From Balamuthia mandrillaris (taxonomy: Eukaryota > Discosea > Longamoebia > Balamuthiidae): a DNA stretch of 64,000 nucleotides. Below, in pieces: positions 19,898-30,069 of this stretch. Under the pieces are notes generated by a model, which saw only the letters and a list, made by a program, of their open reading frames with translations, was not told where the DNA came from and searched no databases. The translations under genes were made by a program, and so were the position numbers. Each line of letters opens with the position of its first letter. Within the stretch, counting starts at the first letter, position 1. The DNA lies in the NCBI GenBank assembly GCA_031835245.1, contig JAVKOQ010000037.1, forward strand, positions 184,501-248,500, written 5' to 3'.

Positions 19898-21456
19898 TTA
19901 TTTAAAGTACTTTGTTCTGTTGTTGGCCTTTGGCGAATGCAGAGGCCGTTCGAGGCACGTTTTGCTGCAACACAAAAACTCCCACCAGACCATTCTTTCC
20001 TTGTCAAAGTACTTCCGCACAAGAGCAGAAGATGTTAGTTGTTCGTCTTCGATGGCAACTTCTTCTGGCCCAAGATACACCTGTTGGCACACATCACATC
20101 GTCTTTGCAACCGTTCAAGCTGGTCTATCACTTCTTCTGGCAGTACTACCAAGGCAGGTCAGGAACAGGGGCCAACAAGGATATCGGCAACAGCTGGTTC
20201 TTCATCACTGCCTCTCCGCTCAACTGCCACAAACTCTTCACAAACCGAGACGTGTTGCAGGATTGTTGATTGGACTTGCCTCTCTTTTGTCTGTTCTCTT
20301 CTTGCCTTTCGTCATGGTGGTACATTGAATTCTTACAGGGTTGATCTTGGAGGTCTTGCAAGTAATGGTCGAAGAAGAGGATAGAGGAAGGCAGTGCGGC
20401 CAGTTGATTCTTACCCATCCAGCATTGCATAAGTGTGGGTCTGAGTAGGCCAAACTCTCGGGGCAGGCCTGTAAGTTGGTTGGAGGTCAGGTTGCAAGCA
20501 GTAAGCGCAGAGAGTTGGCCAAATTCCCTTGGCAAGGCGGTCAGTTTGTTGTTGTTGAGGTTGAGAGAGGTCAGCCGAGAGAGTCGGCCAAACTCTTTGG
20601 GCAAGGTTTGCAATCGGTTGTTGCTCAAGTGGAGAGTGGAGAGCCGAGAGAGTTGGCCAAACTCCTTGGGCAAGACTGTCAATTGGTTGTGGGCAAGGTC
20701 ACAGCTCCTCAGGGCGGTCAGTTGGCCAAACTCTCTTGGCAAGGTTGTAAGTTGGTTGTAGGCGAGGAAACATCCTGCGAGAGCGGTCAGTTGAGCAAAC
20801 TCTGATGGCAAGGATGTCAGTTGGTTGGAGGCCAGGCTGAAAGAACTAAGAGAGGTGAGTTGGCAAATATCCTCCAGTGCAGCCAGTTGGTTGCGAGAGA
20901 GGCAGAGAGTGGTGAGGGAGGAGAGTTGACCAAACTCTTTCGGCAAGCACGTCAGCTTGTTGTGAGAGAGGTCGCAGTGGGTGAGAGAGGAGAGTTGGCC
21001 AAACTCCCTTGGCAAGGCCGTCAGTTGGTTGTGGGCCAAGTTGCACTCAGTAAGAGCGGTCAAATGGCCAAACTCGCTCGGCAAAGTGGTCAGTTGGTTA
21101 TAAGCGAGTGAGCAGTTGGTGAGAGCAGAGAGTTGGCCAAACTCCCTTGGCAAGGTCGTCAGCTGGTTGAAGGAAAGGGAGAGAGAGGTCAGGGCAGAGA
21201 GCTGCCCAAACTCCCTTGGCAAGGCCGTCAACCGGTTTTTGGAGAGGAAGCAGGAAGTGAGAGCGGTCAGCCGGCCGCACTCGCCGGGCAGCACAGTGAG
21301 TTGGTTGTTGTGGAGGGCCAACGATTGGAGAGCAGTGAGGCAACCTATCTCCCTGGGCAAGACCATCAACCGCTTGTTGTTGAGTTTGCATGCAGTGAAA
21401 TGAGCAAAGGGCTGAAGCAGCTCGGGCAGGTCCTCATCTTCGTTTCCAGCTTGCAT
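19898..21456 (-). CDS. Leucine-rich-repeat protein 1, with stop and frame shift before the C-terminal Cys domain
   Basis: From ATG at 21456 (MQAGNEDEDLPELLQPF) the frame runs to TAG near 20146. It has about 15 leucine-rich repeats of 23 residues, of the type ALPREFGQLSALT-C-L--NQLT. A linker and LWQLSGEAVMKNQLLPISLL follow. The paralogue at 30070-31569 continues from here into a C-terminal domain with CDVCQ and a WWELLCCSK block. In this copy that domain is present at 19898-20145 (LERLQRRCDVCQQVYLG, VWWEFLCCSKTCLE), but in a different frame just after the TAG. The joining linker of the paralogue is absent. The gene is therefore either broken by a small indel or makes a shorter protein. The 23-residue repeats resemble Shoc2/plant PIRL types. 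The function is unknown. Confidence 0.7.
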
Positions 21457-21547
21457 TGTTCTCCTGTGGTAACTCCTGGTTTTCATATTTTTCTTGGAAA
21501 AATTTGGAATAACAAACACAAAATAATAAAATCCTCCCACTTGGGGT

Positions 21548-21564
21548 TCGAACGCGCGCTCAAA
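21548..21564 (-). promoter_or_regulatory. Conserved upstream block shared with the second LRR gene
   Basis: On the gene's sense strand, TTTGAGCGCGCGTTCGA lies about 95 bp upstream of ATG 21456. Almost the same block, TTTGAGCGCGCATTCGA, lies upstream of the paralogue at 29970-29986. In both cases a GTCGAC palindrome is on its outer side. Confidence 0.5.
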
Positions 21565-21575
21565 TTCCCAGTACA

Positions 21576-21606
21576 TGTCGACCCGAAATGGTACATTCTG
21601 TCGACA
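21576..21606. promoter_or_regulatory. TGTCGACC and TGTCGACA upstream of LRR gene 1
   Basis: TGTCGACC at 21576-21583 and TGTCGACA at 21599-21606, 120-150 bp before the LRR gene 1 ATG. A (GA)n run at 21612-21661 follows. Confidence 0.4.
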
Positions 21607-21609
21607 ATC

Positions 21610-21612
21610 TGC

Positions 21613-21661
<49 letters not shown>
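21610..21661. repeat. (GA)n microsatellite
   Basis: About 25 GA units between LRR gene 1 and its promoter palindromes on one side and the Frizzled-like stop on the other. Confidence 0.9.
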
Positions 21662-21662
<1 letters not shown>

Positions 21663-21782
21663 CTTTTCGTCAGTTTGTACATTTTCTTATTCAGGTTATA
21701 AACAGGTTCGCCAAAGAAAACAAAAAGAACTACAAACAAAAGGGGAGAGAAAGCAAACAAAAAAAATATCAACTAGACTCTT

Positions 21783-22718
21783 TCAGGCAGATATTTCTGA
21801 ACCTCCTCCGTTGCTTGCGCTGCTTTCGTCAGAGCTTTCGTCTTCAGCCTCCTCGACGCCAAAGATGCTTTCCGCTCGACTGGTGGCCTCTCCAAGAGTC
21901 ATCTTGATGTTCTGCTTGTCCGCTTTCTTCTTGCTGCCACTATGGGAAGACTTGGAGCTGGAGAAGATGGACGGCATGTCCCCGTGCATCAGCGCCTGTG
22001 CCGTCTGTCTCCAAAAGTTGAAGACCATCTGGCTGAAGAAGAAGTTGATGAAGAGCAGAAAGCCCAGCAAGGAGAAGCCCAGGGCTCTCAGGATGACCAA
22101 CGGGAAGTAGGTGGCGGAGCTGTCAAGGAAGCAGCCCCCATTCTCCCTCAACTCCTCCAGGTCCAAGAAGCTGAGACAGCTGAAATATTCGGTGTAGGCC
22201 TTCTCTATCTCGCTCTCGTTGGAGAGGGTGAAGATGGAGTAGAGGAAGATGGAGAGGTAGATCAAGAGGAAGATGAGAATAAAGGTCACGAGCCGATAGT
22301 AGGTCACCCAGGTCTTTCGCAACATGTCGCTTTGCTTGGCGACGTAGAAGATGCGAACGATGGAGCAGAGGAAGAGAGTGAGACCGATGGCGAGGAGGAG
22401 GCCTACCGGCACGACCCAGAATGTCAAAAACCATGCACCTCCATCTTCTATCGTTACGAAACAACTGTTTGAAACAATACAAAGGAAGCATCAATTAGAA
22501 AACTGTGGCAACGCAAGCGAGAGACAGAGAGAGAAAGAAAGATGAACGTACAAGCTGTCGCTGGAAGCAAAGCCTACACGGTCGGCGGCAGCAGGGATCA
22601 CTGCCAAGATGAAAGGAACACACCACCCCACCAACTGATAAGCTATTTGTTGATACATCTCGAAATGCGCTATCTGAGGCGGTTTAAAGAACAACTGTGT
22701 TGAAGAGAAAGATGAGCA

Positions 22719-22760
<42 letters not shown>

Positions 22761-23137
22761 CGAACCGTGAAAAACATGTTAAAAGATATCAAACACCACC
22801 AAAACGTGGAAGAAAGGAATCCCCAATGCAAGACGAATCCCTGGAATGTACACAATCCGCTCTTGGCGATGAGGGAATCCGTTTGGTACTCCACTCGTGC
22901 CTCGTAGCCGCCGTTGTAGAAAGAGACCTCAGGGACGAGGTAGGTGCCGTCCACTCCACACCAAACTTGGTCGTAGGTGGCAAACGTGGGGAGGATGATG
23001 GCAAAAGCGGCAATGGAGGCCGCTAGGGTGGTCATGAGGATCAAGTTAGAGGGAAAGACTCGCAGCTTTGGACTGAGAATGTATGTTACAGCCAAAACAA
23101 TGCTCCCAACCTTTTGTTTGTTTCTGTTTGTCAGTAA

Positions 23138-23174
<37 letters not shown>

Positions 23175-24134
23175 AAGAGAGAGGGAGCGAGAGAGCGTAC
23201 AAAACTGAACCAGCCGATCACAAGCTGAAGCACTTTAACCGCATCGTAGTCCTCCTCATCGAGTGAAGGAAGAGGACACTCGAAGCCACATCCGCTTCCC
23301 GTCTTGTACAGCGGTTCCACGCATATACTGTCGGCCACCTCTTGGTTGGCATTACATTGAGCAAAATACGTTGAAGAAGGAGAAGAGTCATTCGAGGCGA
23401 TAGGATAAATGGTGCCGTTGACGGGATAGAAAGAGTAGGTCTCGTTGGCGATGGTCTCCTCCTCGAGGCAACTCACCGGCGCTCTGCCTCCGTTCGGAAA
23501 GTACAGCCCCAACCCGATAGGGATCTTCAGTATAGCCGTAGCCGCTGTGCATCCCTCTACTGCCTGATGGCAAAGAGACTGGCAAGGTTGAACAGGATAG
23601 TGATGAGGTTCTGTATGTATTATATAGAAAACAAAACCGTTCAGCAACGAAGAAACCCAAAAAAAATAGATAAAAGAAAGAAAGGCTTTGAAAAAAAAAA
23701 ACAAAGCAAACCTCCATCTATAACCACGCAAGGCCGAGCCCACGTGGCACAAAAGGCCTTCAAAAATATGGCCGAGCACTGGCTATCCAACTCCGTGAGG
23801 CCCAGGAGGGCGTTGAGAATACCGCTCATCGATTGTTGGAGCTCCTCCGCCGTTGTGTTGGGTGGAAGGTACACCCATGGGTTATCTGCATATTTGACGA
23901 AAAATAAGCCAAAAAGAAGAAAGAAAAAAAAAAGAAGAGAAACGAACCGTAGTAGAACTGAAGAGAGGAGCAGTATGGCAGAATAGACCCTATCTGCTCA
24001 CACCTGCCTTGCCCAACTTCGTTGTCTGCTTGTCGGGCCGCCAAGGCGTCATCGACGCCGAAAGCGACCTCGGCAGCGGATACAGACACAACGACAAAGA
24101 GAAGAGAGGCAAAGAGGAGGAGGAGCGTCTTCAT
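21783..24134 (-). CDS. Frizzled/Smoothened-like seven-helix receptor
   Basis: Six exons: 23948-24134, 23712-23885, 23201-23610, 22766-23110, 22552-22694 and 21783-22464. The N-terminus MKTLLLLFASLLFVVVSVSA is a signal peptide. An extracellular region with about 14 Cys follows, including GRCEQIGSILPYCSSL, FCATWARPC and PCQSLCHQAVEGCTAA. These match the first half and core of a Frizzled cysteine-rich domain. Seven hydrophobic helices follow, with LSPKLRVFPSNLILM and QGFVLHWGFLSSTFWWCLIS, typical of the Frizzled membrane region. The cytoplasmic tail is Ser/Glu-rich, without a visible KTxxxW motif. Established: such Frizzled/smoothened-like receptors are known outside animals, for example in Dictyostelium, without Wnt ligands. 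The ligand here is unknown. Confidence 0.87.
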
Positions 24135-25203
24135 TCTAGCGATAGTGGTACAAGTGGATAATGTGGGAGTGTGTATGTGTGTATGCGTGTGGCCGTATTG
24201 CCTATGCAAGCGATGCAAACGGCAAAAGAAGCGGGTCGGTCTGCTTTTTGTGCAAAGAAAATCAAAAGGAAAGAAAAGGAAGAACGTTCGCGTTCCCTTT
24301 TATGTGGTCGGGCAATGTCCCGGCGAAAAAAAAAAAGAAAACACACACGCCTGCCCTACGACCATCCAACCCCCCCGATAAAGCATACCGCACGTAACGA
24401 TGTTCCCCCTCCCATATTTTTTTTACCATTTGTCCTCTTCCAAGCGTCACTAACGACCCGATTGGCGGGACAAAATAGTTCATTAGGGTAATAATCATTA
24501 ACATAAAAAAGCAGTTCTACGCGTTAATTCAGGCAAAAATACCCAGTTAGGGAGAGTTCCACGACAACGTGATCAACAGATTTTTCTGTAAAAGGTAAAA
24601 CTTCCTGGTGTTGCCATGCGGTTACGCAAGATATTGGCCGTAATTCCCCGGATGGATCTACGCAGGTGCACCGGCTACGCGTTGGTAGGCGGATTTTGCG
24701 CCGACAATGACAGAAAAAAAGACCGAAAAAATTGGAGCGATTCAAACTTTTTATCTCAGTTCAACGGCAGGTGAGTAATTTGTGTCGACCGGAAGTTTGT
24801 CTTGGTTAAGAAGAACAATTAAGAATGAGAGAGACGCATTCCTTCGCAACGAGACACCCCGAAAGATGGACAGTGGTGTTAGCGGGGAGATGCGAAGGTC
24901 AAACAAGGTAAGTTTGTCGCTTGGCGATGAAGCGCCGGAAAGCATACCAAAAAAAAAGACGCCTTAGAATGGGTGACTAACCCCCTTTTTTCTTCCTGCT
25001 TGTTCAGCAACAGTTCCGTTCCAGCTTTCTTCTTAACTTTCTTGCCCTCCACTTCTTCCAAGGGTAAAACGCAAAGGGTGCCAATTACTGTCGACAAGTA
25101 TCATGACGTCGTATGTCTACAAAATGCATCCGTTCGATCCCCGATAGCTTCACTCATTTTTTTTTTTTGCTTGCTTTCGTTCCGGCAGCAAAGAAAGAAG
25201 AAA
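24135..25203. other. Long divergent intergenic region, Frizzled-like / NOA1-like
   Basis: About 1.07 kb with only short non-conserved open frames. It contains an A run near 24328, a C run near 24370, TGTCGACC at 24783 and TGTCGACA at 25089. The middle (24500-24760) is of mixed composition and could hold a non-coding RNA or remnant, but I cannot identify one. Confidence 0.4.
24783..25096. promoter_or_regulatory. TGTCGACC and TGTCGACA upstream of NOA1-like gene
   Basis: TGTCGACC at 24783-24790 and TGTCGACA at 25089-25096. The second is about 110 bp before the ATG at 25204. Confidence 0.4.
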
Positions 25204-25724
25204 ATGTGGCGCATGCACGGCTCGCGGAAGGGCGGAGGCATGCCTCCCGCTTTCCCCTTTGCACAGCACGGCCTTCGCACCAACCCCCTTTCTCTTCCTT
25301 GTGCTCCTTCTTTCTCCTCCTCTTTAGCTCTCCCGCTGGCATCATCATCATCAGCGTCACCTCGATGCTTTTCTTCATCGTCTTCTTTCTTCTTCCTTCG
25401 ACGCGCTCCAAGAAATCGGTTTTCTTGCTTCGCTCCAAGTGTTCGTGTCTCGCGTTGCGCTTCTGCTGCTGCTTCTTCTCCTCCTTTCGTCGTTATCCGC
25501 AATAGCCACCACCACCACCATTCTTATTCCACTTCTTCGTCATCTTCGAGTAGCGGACGCCCCCCGACGTTCTTTGATGAGAGCCTCTACGTGAATCCGG
25601 AAGCGGCGGCCGCCCAAGCGGGAGAGGAAGAGGAAGCAGAGGAGGAGGAGGCAGAGGAGGAGGAGGAAGAAGACACGGAACAACCGCCAGGACTTGTCAT
25701 CTTGGATGAGGAAGATGGTTCTAT

Positions 25725-25761
<37 letters not shown>

Positions 25762-28068
25762 TTTTATCTCTGAGTAACTGTTTTTTCTAAAGTGAGGGCG
25801 GCAATGGGCAAACAGCCAAAGCCAAGGAGGTGCCCTGGCTGCGGCTGCGTCCTTCAGTCCCAAGATCCCCTGCAAGTTGGCTACAGGTCAACTCTCTCTC
25901 TCATTTCTTCTCTCTCTTGTTTGTCATTTGCTGCTAACACTCATAGTATCTGTTCTCCTTTCTGCTTCCTTCTCTTTGAAAAATAGACCTCCATTAGTAA
26001 ATGCCGAGTTGGAAGGCCACTCTGCCGACTCCCTCATCTGCCAGCGCTGCTACAACCTGCGCTTCCACAACCGTCTCAGCCCCATCCGCGTTCCCTATCA
26101 GGAGCTCAAGGAGCATCTCCACATCATCAAACAGGTGCGAGCGTTGGTGGTGAAGATCGTGGATGTCTTTGACTTTAGCGGCAGCTTCATAGAGGACTTT
26201 GGCAAGGTGGTCGGCGCCAATCCGGTCATTCTGGTGGCCAACAAGAGCGACCTCCTGCCCAAAGGGATGAAGGAAGAGAGGGTGCTGAGTTGGGTGAAGA
26301 GCACTGCCGCCGATGAGCTGCGGCTGGGAAACTTGAGGGCGGTACATTTGGTGTCGGCAAAGACTGGACAGGGCATTGATGAACTATCCCGCGTATGCCA
26401 TGAGCTCTTTTTGCAGATTTGCTGCTTTCTTCACTTTTCTCTCTCATTGCTAACAATATATGTGTTATGCATGTAGGCAATAGAACGAATGCGGAGAGGA
26501 CGAGACGTGTTCGTGTTGGGCTGCACAAATGTTGGAAAGAGCACGTTGATGAATAGGTTAATAACGAAGTCTGCCAAAGGACCTTCCGCCAAAACCATCA
26601 CCACATCTCCTCTTCCTGGCACCACCCTCAACTTGATAGGCTTTCCTTTAGGTATTTTCTTTCTTTCTTTCTCTTTTACCTCTCGTTTCTTGCTGATCGT
26701 TTCTTGCTGATCGTTTCTTTCTCTTTTTTTAAAAAAGGAACGTGGAATCCCAAAAAGTTGAAGAAACGACAACTCCGCAAAGCCAAAATCTACGACACGC
26801 CTGGCATCATCAACGACCACCAAATGGCAAACTACCTCAAAGCCTCCGAGCTGCGCTTCACCACTCCCTCCAAACGCATAAAGCCAAAACTCTATCGATT
26901 GGTTCCCGGCAAAACTCTTTTCTTTGGTGGTTTGGGCCGCATCGACTACATCCAAGGACCCGAGTCGATGATCTTCTCCGTGTTCATGTCGCATAAGCTG
27001 CCTATACATCCGACAGCTGCGGAGAAGGCGGATGAGGTCTATCGCACTCAACTTGGTCTTCGTCTCTATCCTCCTTTTCGATTTTCTTCTTCGGCCGAAA
27101 GTGAAAATGACGAACTTGAGCATCAACAAGGAGAACGAATGGGGAGTAAAAAGACGATGCAGAAAGCAGATACAGCAGAAGTAGAACGAGTAAAAGTAGG
27201 AGGAGGAGGAATAGCAACAGAAGAAAAAGAAAAGGCTACAGAGGTCATTCGCTATAGCTTTGGAGATGAGTTTTTGGAAGAAGAGCTGGAGCCGTTGGAC
27301 GTGACCAGTTGGAACGACGAGATTCAGAGAGACATCAAGCTGCCTCCGCTGAAGCCTCACGAACTGATTATTCCTCGTAAAGACCTGAACGAAGGTTGGG
27401 GGAAGGCCTTCCTCGATGTTGTCTTTTCTGGTTTGGGATGGGTGTCTTTGACCGGACCAAAGTACCGTCCTGATTTTGATGAAGGTTTCTCTCTCTCTTG
27501 CTGTTCTCTATTTTCTTTTTCCTTCTTTCCCCTTGCCGCGTTCTTTTGTTGTGTGCCATTCTTCTAACATCGCATTTGCTTAACACTAATCGTAGAGGAT
27601 GTAAAGCTGGTGGTTCATTTGCCGGAAGGAACCGGATTGTTCATTCGTGAGCCATTGATGCCGTTCGAGGCGACAGCAACACATCACATAAAAAGACATG
27701 GCAGGATATTACGTCGGAGACAAGAAGAAAACGAGCAAGAAGAAGAAGGAGAAGAAAGACCAAACGATACAAAGCAAGAAGAAGGAGACGAACAAGAAAA
27801 AGAAGGAGACGATAATGAAAATCAGAAGGAAGAAGATGAAGAAGCAAACAAAAGAAAGGAAGAAGGGGAATCGTTCGAGAAAAGGGAGAAGAGACTGAAG
27901 CAAAAGAAGAACAAAAAGGCAAGGTTTAAGGATAAGTACAATCGTTTGGTGGAGAAGAACAAAGGCAAAGGCTTTCTCACCAAAATCTTGGCTCAACGAA
28001 AGGTCAAAGAATCTCGACTCACCAACGAACGGCCCGACTTTAAACCTCTTCCTCCTTCCTCTTCTTAA
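25204..28068 (+). CDS. NOA1: NOA1/YqeH-type circularly permuted GTPase
   Basis: Six exons: 25204-25717, 25793-25886, 25987-26392, 26477-26651, 26738-27484 and 27596-28068. The Arg/Ser-rich N-terminus looks like a mitochondrial or plastid targeting sequence. Next is a treble-clef zinc finger, RRCPGCGCVLQ followed by LICQRCYNLRFHN. The GTPase motifs come in permuted order: G4 in VILVANKSDLLPK, G5 in LVSAKTGQG, then G1 GCTNVGKSTLMN, G2 region PLPGTT and G3 YDTPGII. A C-terminal domain (LFFGGLGRIDYI, LVVHLPEGTGLFI) and a Lys/Glu-rich tail follow. Established: this family acts in assembly of the organellar small ribosomal subunit. Exon 2 begins inside a Val codon split by the intron. Confidence 0.92.
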
Positions 28069-28096
28069 TAAATAAATAACAAAACAAAAAACCATA

Positions 28097-28493
28097 TCAC
28101 ACTCCGCCAACGGAAGTGGAATCACGCAGTGCAGTATCTTCTTCTTTCATGCTTGTTGTGTCCTCCGTTTGTCCTCCTGTTCTTTCTTCCTCTTTCATTT
28201 TTGCTTCGTTTTCCTCTTCCTCGTCGTACTCTCCTTCCTCTTCTCCTTCATCCTCTTCTTCTTCTTCCTCTTCATCATCGTTTTCTTCTTCTTCTTCCTC
28301 CTCCTCGTCGTCGTCGTCGTCGTTGTAGTCTTCTTCTCCCTCGTCTTGTTCTTCCTGAGTATCTTCATGCCAATCATCAAAGAAGTTTTGTTGCACCACG
28401 AAGCGAATGCATTGCAGCAATATGTGTTCTTCCACCTCCATGTCTTTGGATAACAACTAAAACCCACAACAAAAAGGATTTGTAAGTGAATAA

Positions 28494-28530
<37 letters not shown>

Positions 28531-29855
28531 GGAGGAGAACAGCAGGACGAACTTTGTGCAATAGCGAAGGCTTTGCAGGTTTGATACGAGGCCGTTTCCT
28601 CCCAAGAGTTGCCTTGTCACGCGTTGTTCTTCGCCTTCGCTTCCGCTGCTGTTGCTCAGAAGAGACACCCTCAGCACCTTTCACCTCGCCCTCTCCCTCT
28701 TCCTGCTTCTTTTCGCTCTCTCCTTCACTTTCATAGTCAGCCAGAAGAGAAGCCATCGCTTGTGCTTCCTCCTCTTCCTTTTTGGCTTCTTTGCTTTGTT
28801 GCTGCTGCTGTTGTTCTTCCACGTGTGGATTCGGTGAGTCTAGCGATCGTTCTTCGTTCTGTCCGCCTTCTCCGCCTTCCCCTCTTCCTCTTCCCCGTCC
28901 CCTTCCTCGTCCTCTGCTGCCTCTTCCTCGTCCGCGCCCTCTTCCTCTTCCGCCTCGTCCACGTCTCCCTCCTCTTCCTCTGAAGCCATCATCGTGTGGT
29001 TGATCTGCAGCGTCCTCTCTTCCTTCTGCTTGTTGTGTTTTCACTTCTGCTTCGTCTTGTTTCTGCTCGGTTTTTTTTTTTGTTTGTTTTGAGAAGAAGA
29101 AGAAGAAGAAGAAGAAGAAGAAGAAGAAGAAGAACAAGAAGAAGAAGAAGAAGAAGAAGAAGAAGAAGAAGAAGAAGAAGAAGAAGAAGAAGAACAAGAA
29201 CAAGAAAAAAAAAAGAAGAAGAACAAGAAGAAGAACAAGAACAAGAACAAGAACAAGAAGAAGAACGAAGAACGAAGAACAAGAACGATAAGAGAGGGAA
29301 GGCGAGAGAACATACCTTCTTGTCAATGTTGGTTTTAGTGGGAAACTTTCGGCGCCGTTCCGCAATCCACGCAGCAATCTCCTCAGGAGTTTCCGTCCTA
29401 GACTTTATGATCTTCCTGCCCTCTTGCTCCTCATCACGAGCACCTCCTCCTGCTCCGCCTCGCCCTCTTCCTCTACCACCACCGCCTCCTCCTCCGCCGC
29501 CTCGCCCTCTTCCTCGCCCTCTCCCTCCTCTTCCGGCGCCACGAAAGTTGGTTGAAGGAGGATGAGGCGGCGGAGGCCATGCCATTCCCATCTGTGGCTG
29601 CGCAAAAGTCATGTGTGGGTGCGGCGCCACAGACGTTGTGGCAATCAGACTCGCGGCGGGGGTTGGGGAGTGGTGGTGGTGATGAAGAAGCTGGCCAGGC
29701 GGAGGGGGGGTGGGCAGGAGGGCGGGGGCAAGTGCATAAGTGGGTTGTTGCGGAACGTAGACAGCTGCACCTGGCATTGGTGTGGGCGTTCCTGTCACGC
29801 CAGGCACTGCGCCTCGCATGGTCGAGTAAGAGGCCACCAAACTTCGCACATCCAT
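28097..29855 (-). CDS. NUFIP1-like protein, box C/D snoRNP assembly
   Basis: Three exons: 29316-29855, about 28553-29065, and 28097-28456. The N-terminus is Pro/His-rich and followed by RGG repeats. The key block is ETPEEIAAWIAERRRKFPT, which matches the short conserved NUFIP1 domain. A second RG-rich region and acidic and basic stretches follow. The C-terminus has ILLQCIRFVVQQNFFDDW and a long Asp/Glu tail. Established: NUFIP1 (Rsa1 in yeast) is a nuclear scaffold that binds SNU13 and brings the R2TP/HSP90 machinery to nascent box C/D snoRNPs. RGG repeats suggest RNA binding. Intron 1 is filled with GAA on the plus strand (TTC on the sense strand). The start of exon 2 could shift by one codon. 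Confidence 0.75.
29093..29275. repeat. GAA/GAACAA repeat in NUFIP1-like intron 1
   Basis: Pure (GAA)n passing into GAACAA units, so TTC on the sense strand of this minus gene. Confidence 0.9.
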
Positions 29856-29945
29856 CTTGTTCTTTCTTTCTTTCTTTCTTTCTTCTTCTTTTGTTGTTCA
29901 CGCCATGCGTTCGACTCCCGCCTCCTACAATTTGTAACAAGGAAC

Positions 29946-30022
29946 TGTCGACAAAAAAGAAAATCACCCTTTGAGCGCGCATTCGACTCTTATTTTCGAC
30001 AAAGTTATTTATTGTGTCGACA
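29946..30022. promoter_or_regulatory. Two TGTCGACA palindromes and shared block upstream of LRR gene 2
   Basis: TGTCGACA at 29946-29953 and 30015-30022, in the 214-bp gap between divergent NUFIP1-like and LRR gene 2. Between them, 29970-29986 reads TTTGAGCGCGCATTCGA, the block also found upstream of LRR gene 1. Confidence 0.5.
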
Positions 30023-30069
30023 TTATATTATCATGACGACATGAATCATTTCTGAGCAAGAGAAACGCG

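Noticed and set aside
20160-20200. ATATCCTTG on the minus strand in LRR gene 1 as a second U12-type donor
   Set aside because: The intron would be only ~40 nt, no convincing branch site lies at the right distance, and the same stretch is coding and conserved in the paralogue.
28097-28460. Ser-rich frames on the plus strand opposite the NUFIP1-like tail
   Set aside because: They are the antisense of Asp/Glu codons in the acidic tail.
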